A stretch of DNA of 14,155 nt from Tannerella sp. GTDB taxonomy: Bacteria > Bacteroidota > Bacteroidia > Bacteroidales > Tannerellaceae. The notes under the pieces are model-generated. The model made no database searches. It was not told the DNA's origin and saw only the letters and a list, made by a program, of their open reading frames with translations. The stretch is taken from assembly GCA_031268395.1 (NCBI GenBank), contig JAIRXI010000215.1, forward strand, positions 1-14,155, given 5' to 3'. Of this stretch, positions 1-7,397 are shown in pieces. Position numbers and translations under genes: made by a program. The stretch's first letter is position 1. The number at the start of each line of letters is the position of its first letter.

Positions 1-1
1 C

Positions 2-142
2 GTCATCCTGAACAATTTAAATTCATGCATTTTATGCGAAGTATATTCCATCGACGGCAAGCATATAGAAGCGTCTGTCGACTTTTATAATTCAAGTAAA
101 ACGTGGACATTGATTTATGAGTTCGGAAACGGGATTTTTTGA
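2..142 (+). CDS. C-terminal end of an unrecognised protein (partial)
   Basis: The reading frame enters from the left edge and stays open for 46 codons to a TGA at 140-142. The visible tail has a protein-like mix of residues (CEVYSIDGKHIEASVDF, then an aromatic stretch ending NGIF). The next gene starts 20 bases downstream on the same strand, as expected for neighbours in one operon. The alternative frames here close sooner. No domain is recognisable from so short a tail. It may belong to the same accessory cluster as the lipoprotein that follows. The identity is unknown, and I am only moderately sure it is coding. Confidence 0.5.
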   Translation, partial: VILNNLNSCILCEVYSIDGKHIEASVDFYNSSKTWTLIYEFGNGIF

Positions 143-162
143 CGGATAAAATCACAGGAAAG

Positions 163-1263
163 ATGAAACAGAACCCTTTTACATCGGACAAAAGAAGCGC
201 ATTAACAGCAGGTTTATTGATCATGCTGTCCGTCAATTCTTCATGCGAGGACGAAAGACGGCAGCGTGAAGCATCCTGTGACTGCGCCGGCAAGCCAAAT
301 GTATTTGCGGTAAGCGGTATGGAAGGGACGGTCTTTTTTGATGCGGAAGCAGAGCGCTGGGGGATCTCGGTTTCGGGAGGAGGCGATATAAAAGAATATA
401 TCCTTTATGATGCGGTTCATGTCTTTTTTCCCTGCAATCCGGAAGCAGTGTACGAATTTGAGAATAAAAGGGTACTGTTTTCCGGGAACGCTTATGATTT
501 CCCGGATCAAATAACAGTTCCGGCCGGTACCCGTCTTTTTTGCATTGAAATAAGCGCTGCCGGAGCGCCGTTTGCGTGCGAACCGGAAGACGCGCCGCCA
601 GCCGAACTTCCCTGGGATTATCCGGTAAAGCCGGGTACGGATGAATGGGTGCAACTTGGCGGCTATGACGAAAGGGCAGGCGTCAGCCAGATTCCCGATT
701 CGATATTGCCCGGCCTTTCAACCGCCGACCTGACGGATCTTTGCCTCAACTATCCGTTTCTGTATGATGCCAGTGGTTTCCATGACCGTACTTTAGGTCT
801 CGACGCTCTTTTCGCCAACTTCAACGGAATCCGTGAACTTTATACGCGCAAAGAAATATCTGCATATATACTGAAGTATTATGACCGGGATATTCATAAT
901 CTTTGTCTTCTGGAAACAGGCCCCCATCCGGATAGATTTATTACGCTGTCTCCCGGTCTCGACGAACTGTTGTTAAGCCGCATTGAATGGCACGGAGAAA
1001 GCGACAGAGAAGAGTTTATGGAAATATTGCGAAGCCTTGTCCGCGGATACGAAGTTGAACGGTATTACGACAGTTATTTATCCCAGTTGTCTAAAAGTAA
1101 CCGTTTTGCCAGAGCGCACATCATCTTTAAAATGAATCCCCGGGCGCTCGAAACGTTTCCTGAATACATTGTAAAAGCGATGCTTTTTAACGGAGCGCTG
1201 TATGAATATAATAAAGAACACATTCGTGCATTTGATGAGTTGTCATATAAATTAATAAAATAA
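163..1263 (+). CDS. Bacteroidales lipoprotein of unknown function with a WDYPVKPG-type C-terminal domain
   Basis: The 366-residue protein begins with a basic n-region, a hydrophobic stretch (about residues 13-24) and a cysteine at residue 28 in the context NSSC. Acidic residues (CEDE) follow the cysteine, resembling the Bacteroidota surface-lipoprotein export signal. This suggests an outer-membrane lipoprotein, although Asn at -3 of the lipobox is atypical. I chose the ATG at 163 over an in-frame TTG at 139 because it gives a compact signal peptide and clears the previous stop. A small beta-rich N-terminal domain (about residues 45-135) is followed by a helical domain opening with PWDYPVKPGTDEW (about 150-162) and containing FNGIRELY and ARAHIIFKMN. 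From memory, this second domain recurs in uncharacterised Bacteroides and Parabacteroides lipoproteins with variable N-termini. No enzymatic motif is visible. It lies 20 bases after the preceding gene's stop and 7 bases before the next start, so it is probably in an operon. Confidence 0.82.
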   Translation: MKQNPFTSDKRSALTAGLLIMLSVNSSCEDERRQREASCDCAGKPNVFAVSGMEGTVFFDAEAERWGISVSGGGDIKEYILYDAVHVFFPCNPEAVYEFENKRVLFSGNAYDFPDQITVPAGTRLFCIEISAAGAPFACEPEDAPPAELPWDYPVKPGTDEWVQLGGYDERAGVSQIPDSILPGLSTADLTDLCLNYPFLYDASGFHDRTLGLDALFANFNGIRELYTRKEISAYILKYYDRDIHNLCLLETGPHPDRFITLSPGLDELLLSRIEWHGESDREEFMEILRSLVRGYEVERYYDSYLSQLSKSNRFARAHIIFKMNPRALETFPEYIVKAMLFNGALYEYNKEHIRAFDELSYKLIK

Positions 1264-1333
1264 CAGTAGAATGAAAACAAGAACATTTTTAATTGCATTA
1301 TGCTTTGCAATAACGGGCGCTATGTTTGCCTCG

Positions 1334-1497
1334 GCTCGGCGTAGCGTCCCGCTACGTCGTGTTAAAAGCAAGGCTCCCGCCTTGCGCCGCAACCATGCAC
1401 CGCACGAAACACCATCCGAACAACATATTTATACGTGGGATCGGCGCAAGGCGGGAGCCTTGCTTTCAACGCGACGTAGCGGGACGCTACGCCGAGC
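1334..1497. repeat. Large inverted repeat with 56-bp arms and nested hairpins
   Basis: Positions 1334-1389 and 1442-1497 are reverse complements over 56 bases with two mismatches (near 1359 and 1364 in the left arm), separated by a 52-bp spacer. Each arm carries its own palindromes: CGTAGCG/CGCTACG at 1340-1356 around a 3-base loop, and GCAAGGC/GCCTTGC at 1368-1385 around TCCC. Palindromes nested in paired arms are the layout of REP/BIME-like or MITE-like dispersed elements. No transposase lies nearby, so mobilisation in trans would be needed. It could also fold as a strong RNA hairpin and attenuate the plus-strand transcript. Confidence 0.9.
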
Positions 1498-1519
1498 AGG
1501 GATTTTTGACGGCCCGGTC

Positions 1520-1547
1520 GTACGGGCGTTGCACGCAACGCCCGTAC
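1520..1547. repeat. 28-bp near-perfect palindrome
   Basis: GTACGGGCGTTGC at 1520-1532 is followed by AC and then its exact reverse complement at 1535-1547. It sits 22 bases after the large inverted repeat, and its GGGCG core resembles the style of the hairpins nested there, suggesting one family of small palindromic elements. It is not followed by a T run on either strand, so it is not a typical intrinsic terminator. Confidence 0.85.
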
Positions 1548-1634
1548 ACAACGGCAATCATGAGGTCGTCATTGGCATGCACGAAGCAATCCGGGTCATT
1601 CCCATAGAAACAATCAACGAGGAACAATGCCCCC

Positions 1635-1666
1635 CGTTCATCGTTCATCGTTCATCGTTCATCGTT
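1635..1666. repeat. Heptanucleotide tandem repeat (CGTTCAT, about 4.5 copies)
   Basis: Four exact CGTTCAT units run from 1635 to 1662, followed by CGTT. The array lies where the plus-strand remnant and the minus-strand membrane-protein gene converge. The minus-strand stop (1652-1654) is inside it, and the plus-strand stop (1670-1672) is just beyond it. Because seven is not a multiple of three, gain or loss of one unit would change the C-terminal reading of any frame crossing it. Confidence 0.95.
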
Positions 1667-2119
1667 AAATAAAGTTCCCGGGGGCGGGAAGAGGTGCAGG
1701 AGGAAAAAGGCGGTCAGCAGCCAGCCGGAAACGGCTAAAACCGGATGAGGCGTCTGACTGACGGCCTCCGTCAGCGGTCCCCCGTCCGCGCTTTTCGTTT
1801 CCATAAAAGCGGGCATCACGGACAGCACCAGCAGCATCCACCCACATGCGACGCCGGCAAGGGAGATGTAAATCCTCGAAATCCACCAGCGACGAATCTT
1901 CCCGCACAGCCGTACAGGCAAACCGGCTATCCCGCAAACCACCAGGGTGAGCAGTGAGAAGAGGACGGCAAACACCGGCTGAATAAAGGCCAGACCGACC
2001 AGGCCGTCCAGGCCGAATGACGAGTCGAACAGGGCCAGAAGCATGTATATGCAGCACAGCACGACAAACGTCAGCACGGCCTGTACGGTGAACGTCAGTA
2101 TGGCTTTGAATGTGTTCAT
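1652..2119 (-). CDS. Small four-helix integral membrane protein, unknown function
   Basis: The 155-residue protein has four predicted membrane segments (about residues 8-31, 42-66, 80-103 and 125-146) and a basic loop between the second and third (RLCGKIRRWW). The start codon follows GGAAAG, a fair ribosome binding site for this phylum. It begins 27 bases after the stop of the btuG-like gene and is the last gene of the minus-strand run, so it is probably co-transcribed with the corrinoid-uptake pair. I do not recognise a family. An accessory role in corrinoid uptake is a guess from position only. The last residues (FNDER) and the stop lie within the heptanucleotide repeat, so its natural C-terminus may have been altered. 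Confidence 0.75.
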   Translation of the reverse strand: MNTFKAILTFTVQAVLTFVVLCCIYMLLALFDSSFGLDGLVGLAFIQPVFAVLFSLLTLVVCGIAGLPVRLCGKIRRWWISRIYISLAGVACGWMLLVLSVMPAFMETKSADGGPLTEAVSQTPHPVLAVSGWLLTAFFLLHLFPPPGTLFNDER

Positions 2120-2146
2120 TTTCTTTCCGTCGGGGTTTGTCGGGCC

Positions 2147-3292
2147 TTATTCTGCGGCGGCCGTCCGGAAGAGAAACGCGAGATGCGCCGGGATGTCGCC
2201 CGTCCGGACATTCCATTTCTGCCGGCCCTCCCGGTCGAAACAGTACAGCGTGCCGGGCGAGATGTGATTGCGTGCGTCGACGAGGTAGATGTCGCCGGTT
2301 TGCGGATGCACCGCGATGCCATAGGGACTCCGGATGCTGCTTTCCGAACCGTCGGCGATGAAGCGGCGCGAGACGATCGCGTTCGCGGCCACGTCGACGA
2401 TGGCGTAAACAGGCTCGTTCTTCATGGCGACCGGATTCCACTGCGTGCCGACCACATAGAGCGAGTCACCCGCCAGCCAGAAGTTCGACACGCCGACGGG
2501 CAGCGAATCCGCCGTCACCCCCCTGGCCGTATCCACCCGGTAGAGCTGCGACGCTTTCGTGTAATAATCCCCGCGCGAAGTGACCCAGAGATTTCCGTAA
2601 CGGTCGGCGCGGAGGCGGTGCAGATTGACGGCCACTTCAATCCGCCCGATCTCGGTAAAGGAAGGAATGTCGATCACCGAGAGCGTGTTTTCGTAGTTCG
2701 GGAACATGTACCCGCCCGAATTGGCCACGTAGAGGCGGTTCCCGACGATTTCCAGCTCATCCGGCTGGTATCCGGTCAGGCAGCGGCCGGTCTCGCGGAG
2801 CGTGGCCGTATCTATCCGGGCCACAAACCCGCGCTGGCGGTATTCCGGGTTCAGTTCCACCGGCCCGGCATACGAAGTCACGTATGCATATCCCTCATGA
2901 AAGCGGATGTAGCGGCCGTTGGGGATGTCGATCTGACCCAGGCGGCGGGCGGTGGCGGCATCCATCACTTCGATTTTGTTGGAACAGTTGATCACGGCAT
3001 ACAGTTTGCTGCCGTAGATGCGGAGGTCGTTGCCCACGTCGCCCAGTTCCTTGGGCACGCCGGGATTGGCCTCCGAATACATGTTGCGATGATAGTCGCC
3101 CGTTTCCAGATTGCAGTAGTCCAGCGTCGCCTTGTTACTGCCCATGTTACCTTCGTTCAGCAGGTAAAATCCGGCCACGCCGGTCTGTTCGGGCGTGGAA
3201 ACCTGCTCTTCTTCGGGGAGAAAGACGGTCACGTCTTCGCGGCAGCCCGCGAAACAGATCGACAGCGCAAGGGAATAAAGCAGTTTTTTCAT
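2147..3292 (-). CDS. btuG: BtuG-like YncE/DUF5074 beta-propeller surface lipoprotein
   Basis: The 381-residue protein has a lipoprotein signal (MKKLLYSLALSICFAGC, cysteine 17, followed by RED). The mature part opens with FYLLNEGNMGSNKATLDY, a hallmark of the Bacteroidota YncE/DUF5074 propellers. Repeated blade-like motifs follow (KLYAVINCSNKIEVMD, RLYVANSGG, GNLWVTSRGDYY, YGIAVHPQTGDIYLVDA), consistent with a seven-bladed propeller. In Bacteroides thetaiotaomicron the homologous BtuG is a surface lipoprotein that binds cobalamin extremely tightly and caps its partner BtuB. Here the ATG overlaps the TGA of the btuB-like gene by four bases, so the two are translationally coupled, matching that pairing. 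Corrinoid as the ligand is inferred from family and context; binding residues cannot be confirmed here. Confidence 0.85.
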   Translation of the reverse strand: MKKLLYSLALSICFAGCREDVTVFLPEEEQVSTPEQTGVAGFYLLNEGNMGSNKATLDYCNLETGDYHRNMYSEANPGVPKELGDVGNDLRIYGSKLYAVINCSNKIEVMDAATARRLGQIDIPNGRYIRFHEGYAYVTSYAGPVELNPEYRQRGFVARIDTATLRETGRCLTGYQPDELEIVGNRLYVANSGGYMFPNYENTLSVIDIPSFTEIGRIEVAVNLHRLRADRYGNLWVTSRGDYYTKASQLYRVDTARGVTADSLPVGVSNFWLAGDSLYVVGTQWNPVAMKNEPVYAIVDVAANAIVSRRFIADGSESSIRSPYGIAVHPQTGDIYLVDARNHISPGTLYCFDREGRQKWNVRTGDIPAHLAFLFRTAAAE

Positions 3293-5358
3293 AGTTCCAT
3301 GCGGAGAATCAGTTTGCAGTTTCTTCCCGGCATCGGATAGTTCAGCACGACGTCGTACTGCTGGTTGAGCAGGTTGTTCACCTCCGCCGACAGTTTGAAT
3401 TTCATTGCGCGGCAGGTCAGCGTCCGGCCCAGCGTCAGGTCATGCGTGTACCACGGCTGTTCGTGGTTCTCGCGGATATTGGAAGAATTGTGGTAGCGTT
3501 CGCCGACATAGATGAAGCTGTAGTTCATGTCCCACGACTTCCACTGCGCGTTCACGATCGCCGAGCCGTTGTGCCAGGGGATATAGGCGATCTGTCCGCC
3601 ATACGTTCCGGCGCGGGGATCGTTGTCGGTCGGGTCGCCGAAATCCTGCGCCCGCTGGAAGGTATAGGTCAGGCCGGTTTGCAGCCGGACGCCCTGCGGC
3701 AGTTGCCAGCCGGCCTGTCCCGAAACGTCGACGCCGCGGATTTCTACATAGCCGAGATTCATCATCATCCAGCGATACTGTCCGTTGCCTTTCGGGATGG
3801 CGACGATCTTGTCCGTCACTTCGTTGTAGTAGGCGTCCACCTTCACGTCCAGCCGCCGGACCGCGCCGTGTTCATATTCCCGGACATACCGGCATCCGAG
3901 ATTGTACTGGGTCGTAAATTCCGGCCGGAGGGAGACGTTCCCCACGTCGGTATAGTAGAGGTCGTTGAAGGTCGGCATCCGGAAAATCCGCTTGTAAAAC
4001 GCCTGCACGTGGAAGTCGCGCGAGGGAAACGGGCGGAAGGAGAGGAAGACGGCCGGCGTATATTCCTGCCGGTTGTCCGGCTTGCCGGTTTGCCTACCGG
4101 GCAGCAGGTTGCCGTCGCCGTAGGAGAGGCGCGTCACGTTTTCAAAGACACAGGTGCCCAGCACACTGGCCTGCCCTTTCAGTCGCCGCCATTCAAACGC
4201 CGTGGCCAGGGCTGCCAGCACGGTGTTTCGTCTCGGGTAAACAAAATCCTGCAGCGTGGCCGAAAGCGTGTTCCACTGATAGTCGACCGCCAGGCTGACG
4301 TCCCACTGCGGCAGGAGGGTATACCGGCCCGCCGTCGAGACGTAAAATTCCTGCTGGCGGAAGGTGTTGTCGATATACATCAGCGTTGTGTCGGGATTGA
4401 GGTAGCGCATCCGGTCGTCGGCATATTTCACGTTCGCCAGCACTTCGCAGTTTCCGGACAGCTGCTCCTGAAAACTGCCCTGCATGAAGAAATTCCTGTC
4501 CCACTGCCGTTGCGAACGTTTCCACACGTTGTTCACGATGGCGCCGGGGATGCCTTTTTCCGAATCGTAGAAGTAGCCCTTGACGTTCCACTTGCCGCGG
4601 TCGGTATAGCCGTTCAGTCCGCCCTCCAGCCTGACGGAATGGATGTCTCCGTTTTGGCGGACAGCCGTCGTATCCCATGCGGCCTTCCCGTCCGGGAACA
4701 CCCGCCGGTAACGGAACGGATATTTCCCCGACGAATAGATGTATTCGACGTTCAGGGAGGAACTGACCCGTTCGCTCAGTTTCTGTTCCCAAAGCAGGGA
4801 CGGATTGGCCAGGTCGAACGAACCGGTGCGGAAAAAGGCTTTGAGGTTGGTTTGCCGGCCCTCTGCAAACCGCGGTCGGCGGGTGCGCAGGTAGATGACG
4901 CCGGCCGAACCGAAATCTCTGGCAGACTGAAAAATGTCGCTTTTCTGTCCGTTATAGAGCGATATTTCCTCTATGTTGTCCAGCGAAAACTTGCCCAGGT
5001 CGATCTGTCCGTTCTGGGCGTTGCCCAGCTGGATGCCGTCGTAGAAGACGCCCATGTGATTGGTCCCCATGCTGCGGATGTCCACCGTTTTCAGTCCGCC
5101 CACTCCGCCGTAGTCCTTGATCTGCACGCCGGAGAAATAGCGGATGGCGTCGGCCACGGAGAAACTGGCAAGCGCTTCCAGTTTTTCGCCCGACAGTTTT
5201 TGCGCCGGGATGACTTCCCTGTAGCGGGTCGCCGTCACGGTCACTTCCTCGAGCATCTGCACGCTGTCCAGCGAGAGATGCTGCGCAGGGAGATGCAGGG
5301 CGCATGAAAGTCCGGTCGTCATCAGGCAAAACAGTTTGAGCGTATGCAGTGGCGCCAT
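3289..5358 (-). CDS. btuB: BtuB-like TonB-dependent outer-membrane receptor
   Basis: The 689-residue protein starts at the ATG at 5358. The frame stays open upstream to 5511, but that extension overlaps nagB and lacks a signal sequence. A signal peptide (about residues 1-26, ending LPAQ) precedes a TonB box, EEVTVTATR (37-45). A plug domain (about 46-160) includes the segments ALASFSVADAIRYFSGVQI and VDIRSMGTNHMGVFYDGIQL. A 22-strand barrel probably occupies the rest, ending NCKLILRMEL. The product would import a corrinoid, or another scarce ligand, across the outer membrane using TonB energy. The overlapping btuG-like gene strongly favours corrinoid. It begins 11 bases after the nagB stop with no clear Shine-Dalgarno. 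I found no cobalamin riboswitch nearby, so it may be read from the upstream genes. Confidence 0.9.
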   Translation of the reverse strand: MAPLHTLKLFCLMTTGLSCALHLPAQHLSLDSVQMLEEVTVTATRYREVIPAQKLSGEKLEALASFSVADAIRYFSGVQIKDYGGVGGLKTVDIRSMGTNHMGVFYDGIQLGNAQNGQIDLGKFSLDNIEEISLYNGQKSDIFQSARDFGSAGVIYLRTRRPRFAEGRQTNLKAFFRTGSFDLANPSLLWEQKLSERVSSSLNVEYIYSSGKYPFRYRRVFPDGKAAWDTTAVRQNGDIHSVRLEGGLNGYTDRGKWNVKGYFYDSEKGIPGAIVNNVWKRSQRQWDRNFFMQGSFQEQLSGNCEVLANVKYADDRMRYLNPDTTLMYIDNTFRQQEFYVSTAGRYTLLPQWDVSLAVDYQWNTLSATLQDFVYPRRNTVLAALATAFEWRRLKGQASVLGTCVFENVTRLSYGDGNLLPGRQTGKPDNRQEYTPAVFLSFRPFPSRDFHVQAFYKRIFRMPTFNDLYYTDVGNVSLRPEFTTQYNLGCRYVREYEHGAVRRLDVKVDAYYNEVTDKIVAIPKGNGQYRWMMMNLGYVEIRGVDVSGQAGWQLPQGVRLQTGLTYTFQRAQDFGDPTDNDPRAGTYGGQIAYIPWHNGSAIVNAQWKSWDMNYSFIYVGERYHNSSNIRENHEQPWYTHDLTLGRTLTCRAMKFKLSAEVNNLLNQQYDVVLNYPMPGRNCKLILRMEL

Positions 5359-5369
5359 GTTTGGGCGAA

Positions 5370-6179
5370 CTACAGTAAGGTTTCCGGACACAGATGCGCC
5401 CTTTCGATGTCCTTGAAATAATGGTAGGTGCCGACTTTCAGTTCGACGCAGGCGGCTTCGTCGCATACGATGATGCCCTTCGGATGCAGTTGCAGCGCCG
5501 TGATGGTCCACATCTGGCTGACGGCGCCCTCGACGGCCTGCTGCAGGGCGCGCGCCTTGCCGTGGCCGTTGACGGCGATCAGCACTTCGCGCGCGTCGAG
5601 CACCGTGCCCACGCCGACCGTCAGGGCCGTTTTCGGCACCTTCTCCACGTCGTTGTCGAAGAAGCGGGAGTTGGCGATAACCGTATCCGCGGTCAGTGTC
5701 TTTATACGTGTCCGCGACGCCAGCGACGACCCCGGCTCGTTAAATGCCATGTGTCCGTCCGGCCCGATGCCGCCCAGAAAAAGGTCGATGCCGCCCGCCT
5801 TCCGGATCGCCGCTTCGTAGGCGGCACATTCCTGTTCGAGGTCGGGCGCGTTCCCGTTGAGGATATGCACGTTTTCGGGCCGTATGTCGATATGGCCGAA
5901 AAAGTGTTTCCACATAAAGGAATGATAACTTTCGGGGTGATCTTCCGGCAGGCCGACATATTCGTCCATGTTGAACGTGACGACGTGACGGAACGACACG
6001 GCGCCGCTCCTGTTCAGTTCGATCAGGCGCCTGTAGGTACCCAGCGGCGACGAGCCGGTAGGCAGTCCCAGCACAAACGGTTTTTCGGCCGTCGGCGCGG
6101 CCTGCCCGATCCGGGCGGCGATATAACCGGCCACCCACTGCGACAGTTGTTCGCCGGTCGGTTCAATAATAACTCTCAT
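5370..6179 (-). CDS. nagB: Glucosamine-6-phosphate deaminase
   Basis: The cytoplasmic enzyme converts glucosamine-6-phosphate to fructose-6-phosphate and ammonia, feeding amino sugars into glycolysis. The 269-residue length matches the roughly 266 residues of E. coli NagB. Key motifs sit at nearly identical positions: [13 protein letters not shown] (37-49), NMDEYVG with the catalytic Asp at 72, and [14 protein letters not shown] with Asp141, His143 and Glu148 of the active site. It is full length and apparently intact. The gene lies 39 bases after the flavodiiron gene and 11 bases before btuB. No functional link to either is obvious, and no nag regulator or deacetylase is present in the window. 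The short upstream gap contains TATAAT-like sequence, but I do not call a promoter. Confidence 0.97.
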   Translation of the reverse strand: MRVIIEPTGEQLSQWVAGYIAARIGQAAPTAEKPFVLGLPTGSSPLGTYRRLIELNRSGAVSFRHVVTFNMDEYVGLPEDHPESYHSFMWKHFFGHIDIRPENVHILNGNAPDLEQECAAYEAAIRKAGGIDLFLGGIGPDGHMAFNEPGSSLASRTRIKTLTADTVIANSRFFDNDVEKVPKTALTVGVGTVLDAREVLIAVNGHGKARALQQAVEGAVSQMWTITALQLHPKGIIVCDEAACVELKVGTYHYFKDIERAHLCPETLL

Positions 6180-6218
6180 AGCTTTACTTGTATTATAGAT
6201 AATTGCATCTTCGGGCCG

Positions 6219-7397
6219 TCACGTCAGGATCCGTTCCGCCATGGCTTTTCCCAGTTCCCTGCATTTCCGGCGGGAGTCTTCGCTCATGCCCTGTTTCTGT
6301 TCGACCGGTTCGCCGACCGTTTCCCACTTCATGGCCTCTGCAAAGGCAGCCAGCCGCTTGACGGCCATTCCCGCCCATGTGAACGATCCGAAGCAGCCGA
6401 ACAGGCGGTTTTTTACTTCGCGGGTCTCGATCTGTTGCAGGACGGATTCGACGGGCGGAAAAAGCCGTCCGCTGTAGGTCGGACTGCCGGCGATCAGTCC
6501 CCGGTATTTGAAGACGTCTCTCAGGACATAGGAGGCATGGCTGTTGCCTGCGTCGTGGACGGCAATGTCCCGGACGCCGTGTTCCGAAAGAGCGTCGGCC
6601 ACCGTGTCGGCCATTTGTCCGGTATGTCCGTACATGCTGCCATAGAGTACCGTCACGCCCGGCTGGCCTTCGTAGCGGCTGAGGCGGTCGTAAAGATCGA
6701 CGGCTTCGGCGTGATGTTCGCGCCAGACAGGGCCGTGCGTGGGGCAGATGGTCCGGATGTCCGGCAGCGGCAACTTCTCCAGCAGCTTCCGGACGGGAGT
6801 GCCGTACTTGCCGACGATATTGGCGTAGTAGCGTATCATTTCATCCCGGTAGCGGTCCATGCCCGGCGAATCGGTCACGCCGCCGTCCAGCGTGCCGTAA
6901 GCGCCGAAGGCGTCGGCCGAAAAAAGAATCCCGTCTGTTTCTTCGCAGGCCACCATCACCTCCGGCCAGTGTACCATCGGGGCCATGAAGAACTTCAGGC
7001 GGCGATGTCCCAGGTCGAGGACGTCGCCCTCTCTCACCTCGTGCAGCCCTTCCGTGATGCCGTAGTAGCCGGCCAACATGCCGAACGTATGCCGGTTGCC
7101 GACGATCCGGAGGCCGGGATATTGCTGCCGGAGCGAGGGGATGCAGCCGGAGTGATCCGGTTCCATGTGGTTTACGACCAGGTAGTCAAGCGAACGCCCG
7201 TTCAGCGCTTCCCCGACGCGGTGGAAAAAGGAATCGGAACAGTGAAGATCGACCGTATCCATCAGCGCCGTTTTCCCGTCCACGATCAGGAATGAATTGT
7301 ACGAAACGCCGCCGGGCAGGGGCCACAGATTTTCGAAAAGCATTTTCCGGCGGTCGTTGACGCCGACATAGTAGACGTTATTTGCGATTTCTTGCAT
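6219..7397 (-). CDS. A-type flavoprotein / flavodiiron protein (O2 or NO reductase)
   Basis: The 392-residue protein has a metallo-beta-lactamase-like domain carrying the di-iron ligands: HMEPDH (His77, Glu79, Asp81, His82), His143 in MVHWPE, Asp162 in SADAFGAYG and His221 in CPTHGP. The C-terminal flavodoxin domain begins at about residue 248 with LYGSMYGHTGQMA, the FMN phosphate loop, followed by GSPTYSG and FGSFTWAG. Such soluble enzymes reduce O2 to water or NO to N2O in anaerobes, taking electrons from a rubredoxin or similar partner. There is no C-terminal rubredoxin extension. All ligands are present, so it should be active. The start lies 20 bases inside the 3' end of lgt, indicating co-transcription. 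FprA/ROO-type is certain; O2 versus NO preference cannot be told. Confidence 0.95.
   Translation of the reverse strand: MQEIANNVYYVGVNDRRKMLFENLWPLPGGVSYNSFLIVDGKTALMDTVDLHCSDSFFHRVGEALNGRSLDYLVVNHMEPDHSGCIPSLRQQYPGLRIVGNRHTFGMLAGYYGITEGLHEVREGDVLDLGHRRLKFFMAPMVHWPEVMVACEETDGILFSADAFGAYGTLDGGVTDSPGMDRYRDEMIRYYANIVGKYGTPVRKLLEKLPLPDIRTICPTHGPVWREHHAEAVDLYDRLSRYEGQPGVTVLYGSMYGHTGQMADTVADALSEHGVRDIAVHDAGNSHASYVLRDVFKYRGLIAGSPTYSGRLFPPVESVLQQIETREVKNRLFGCFGSFTWAGMAVKRLAAFAEAMKWETVGEPVEQKQGMSEDSRRKCRELGKAMAERILT

Larger units (their letters stand above)
1271..1672 (+). pseudogene. Secreted-protein start interrupted by repeat elements (probable remnant)
   Basis: The frame begins 7 bases after the lipoprotein stop with a convincing signal peptide (hydrophobic residues 5-20, then FASA at about 19-22), so a secreted product was probably encoded here. 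Almost at once it runs into an inverted repeat with 56-bp arms (1334-1497) and then a 28-bp palindrome (1520-1547). Translation of this part gives low-complexity Arg-rich sequence. A short stretch after the palindrome (VIGMHEAIRVIPIETINEE) looks protein-like again. The last residues come from the heptanucleotide repeat at 1635-1666, and the stop overlaps the convergent gene. I read it as a small secreted-protein gene disrupted in frame by repeat insertion. A genuine 133-residue protein is possible but less likely. Confidence 0.45.

Noticed and set aside
3442..5307. Long plus-strand open frame of about 620 codons opposite btuB
   Set aside because: It is exactly antisense to a gene with clear receptor motifs. 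Its translation is Val/Arg/His-rich with no recognisable domain, typical of an open antisense frame in GC-rich coding DNA.
5359..5511. Upstream extension of the btuB frame
   Set aside because: It overlaps the end of nagB, has no signal sequence and would bury the real signal peptide at residue 52.
5394..7295. Long plus-strand open frame opposite nagB and the flavodiiron gene
   Set aside because: It spans two unrelated minus-strand genes and the gap between them. Both of those have intact catalytic motifs, so this frame is an artefact of codon composition.
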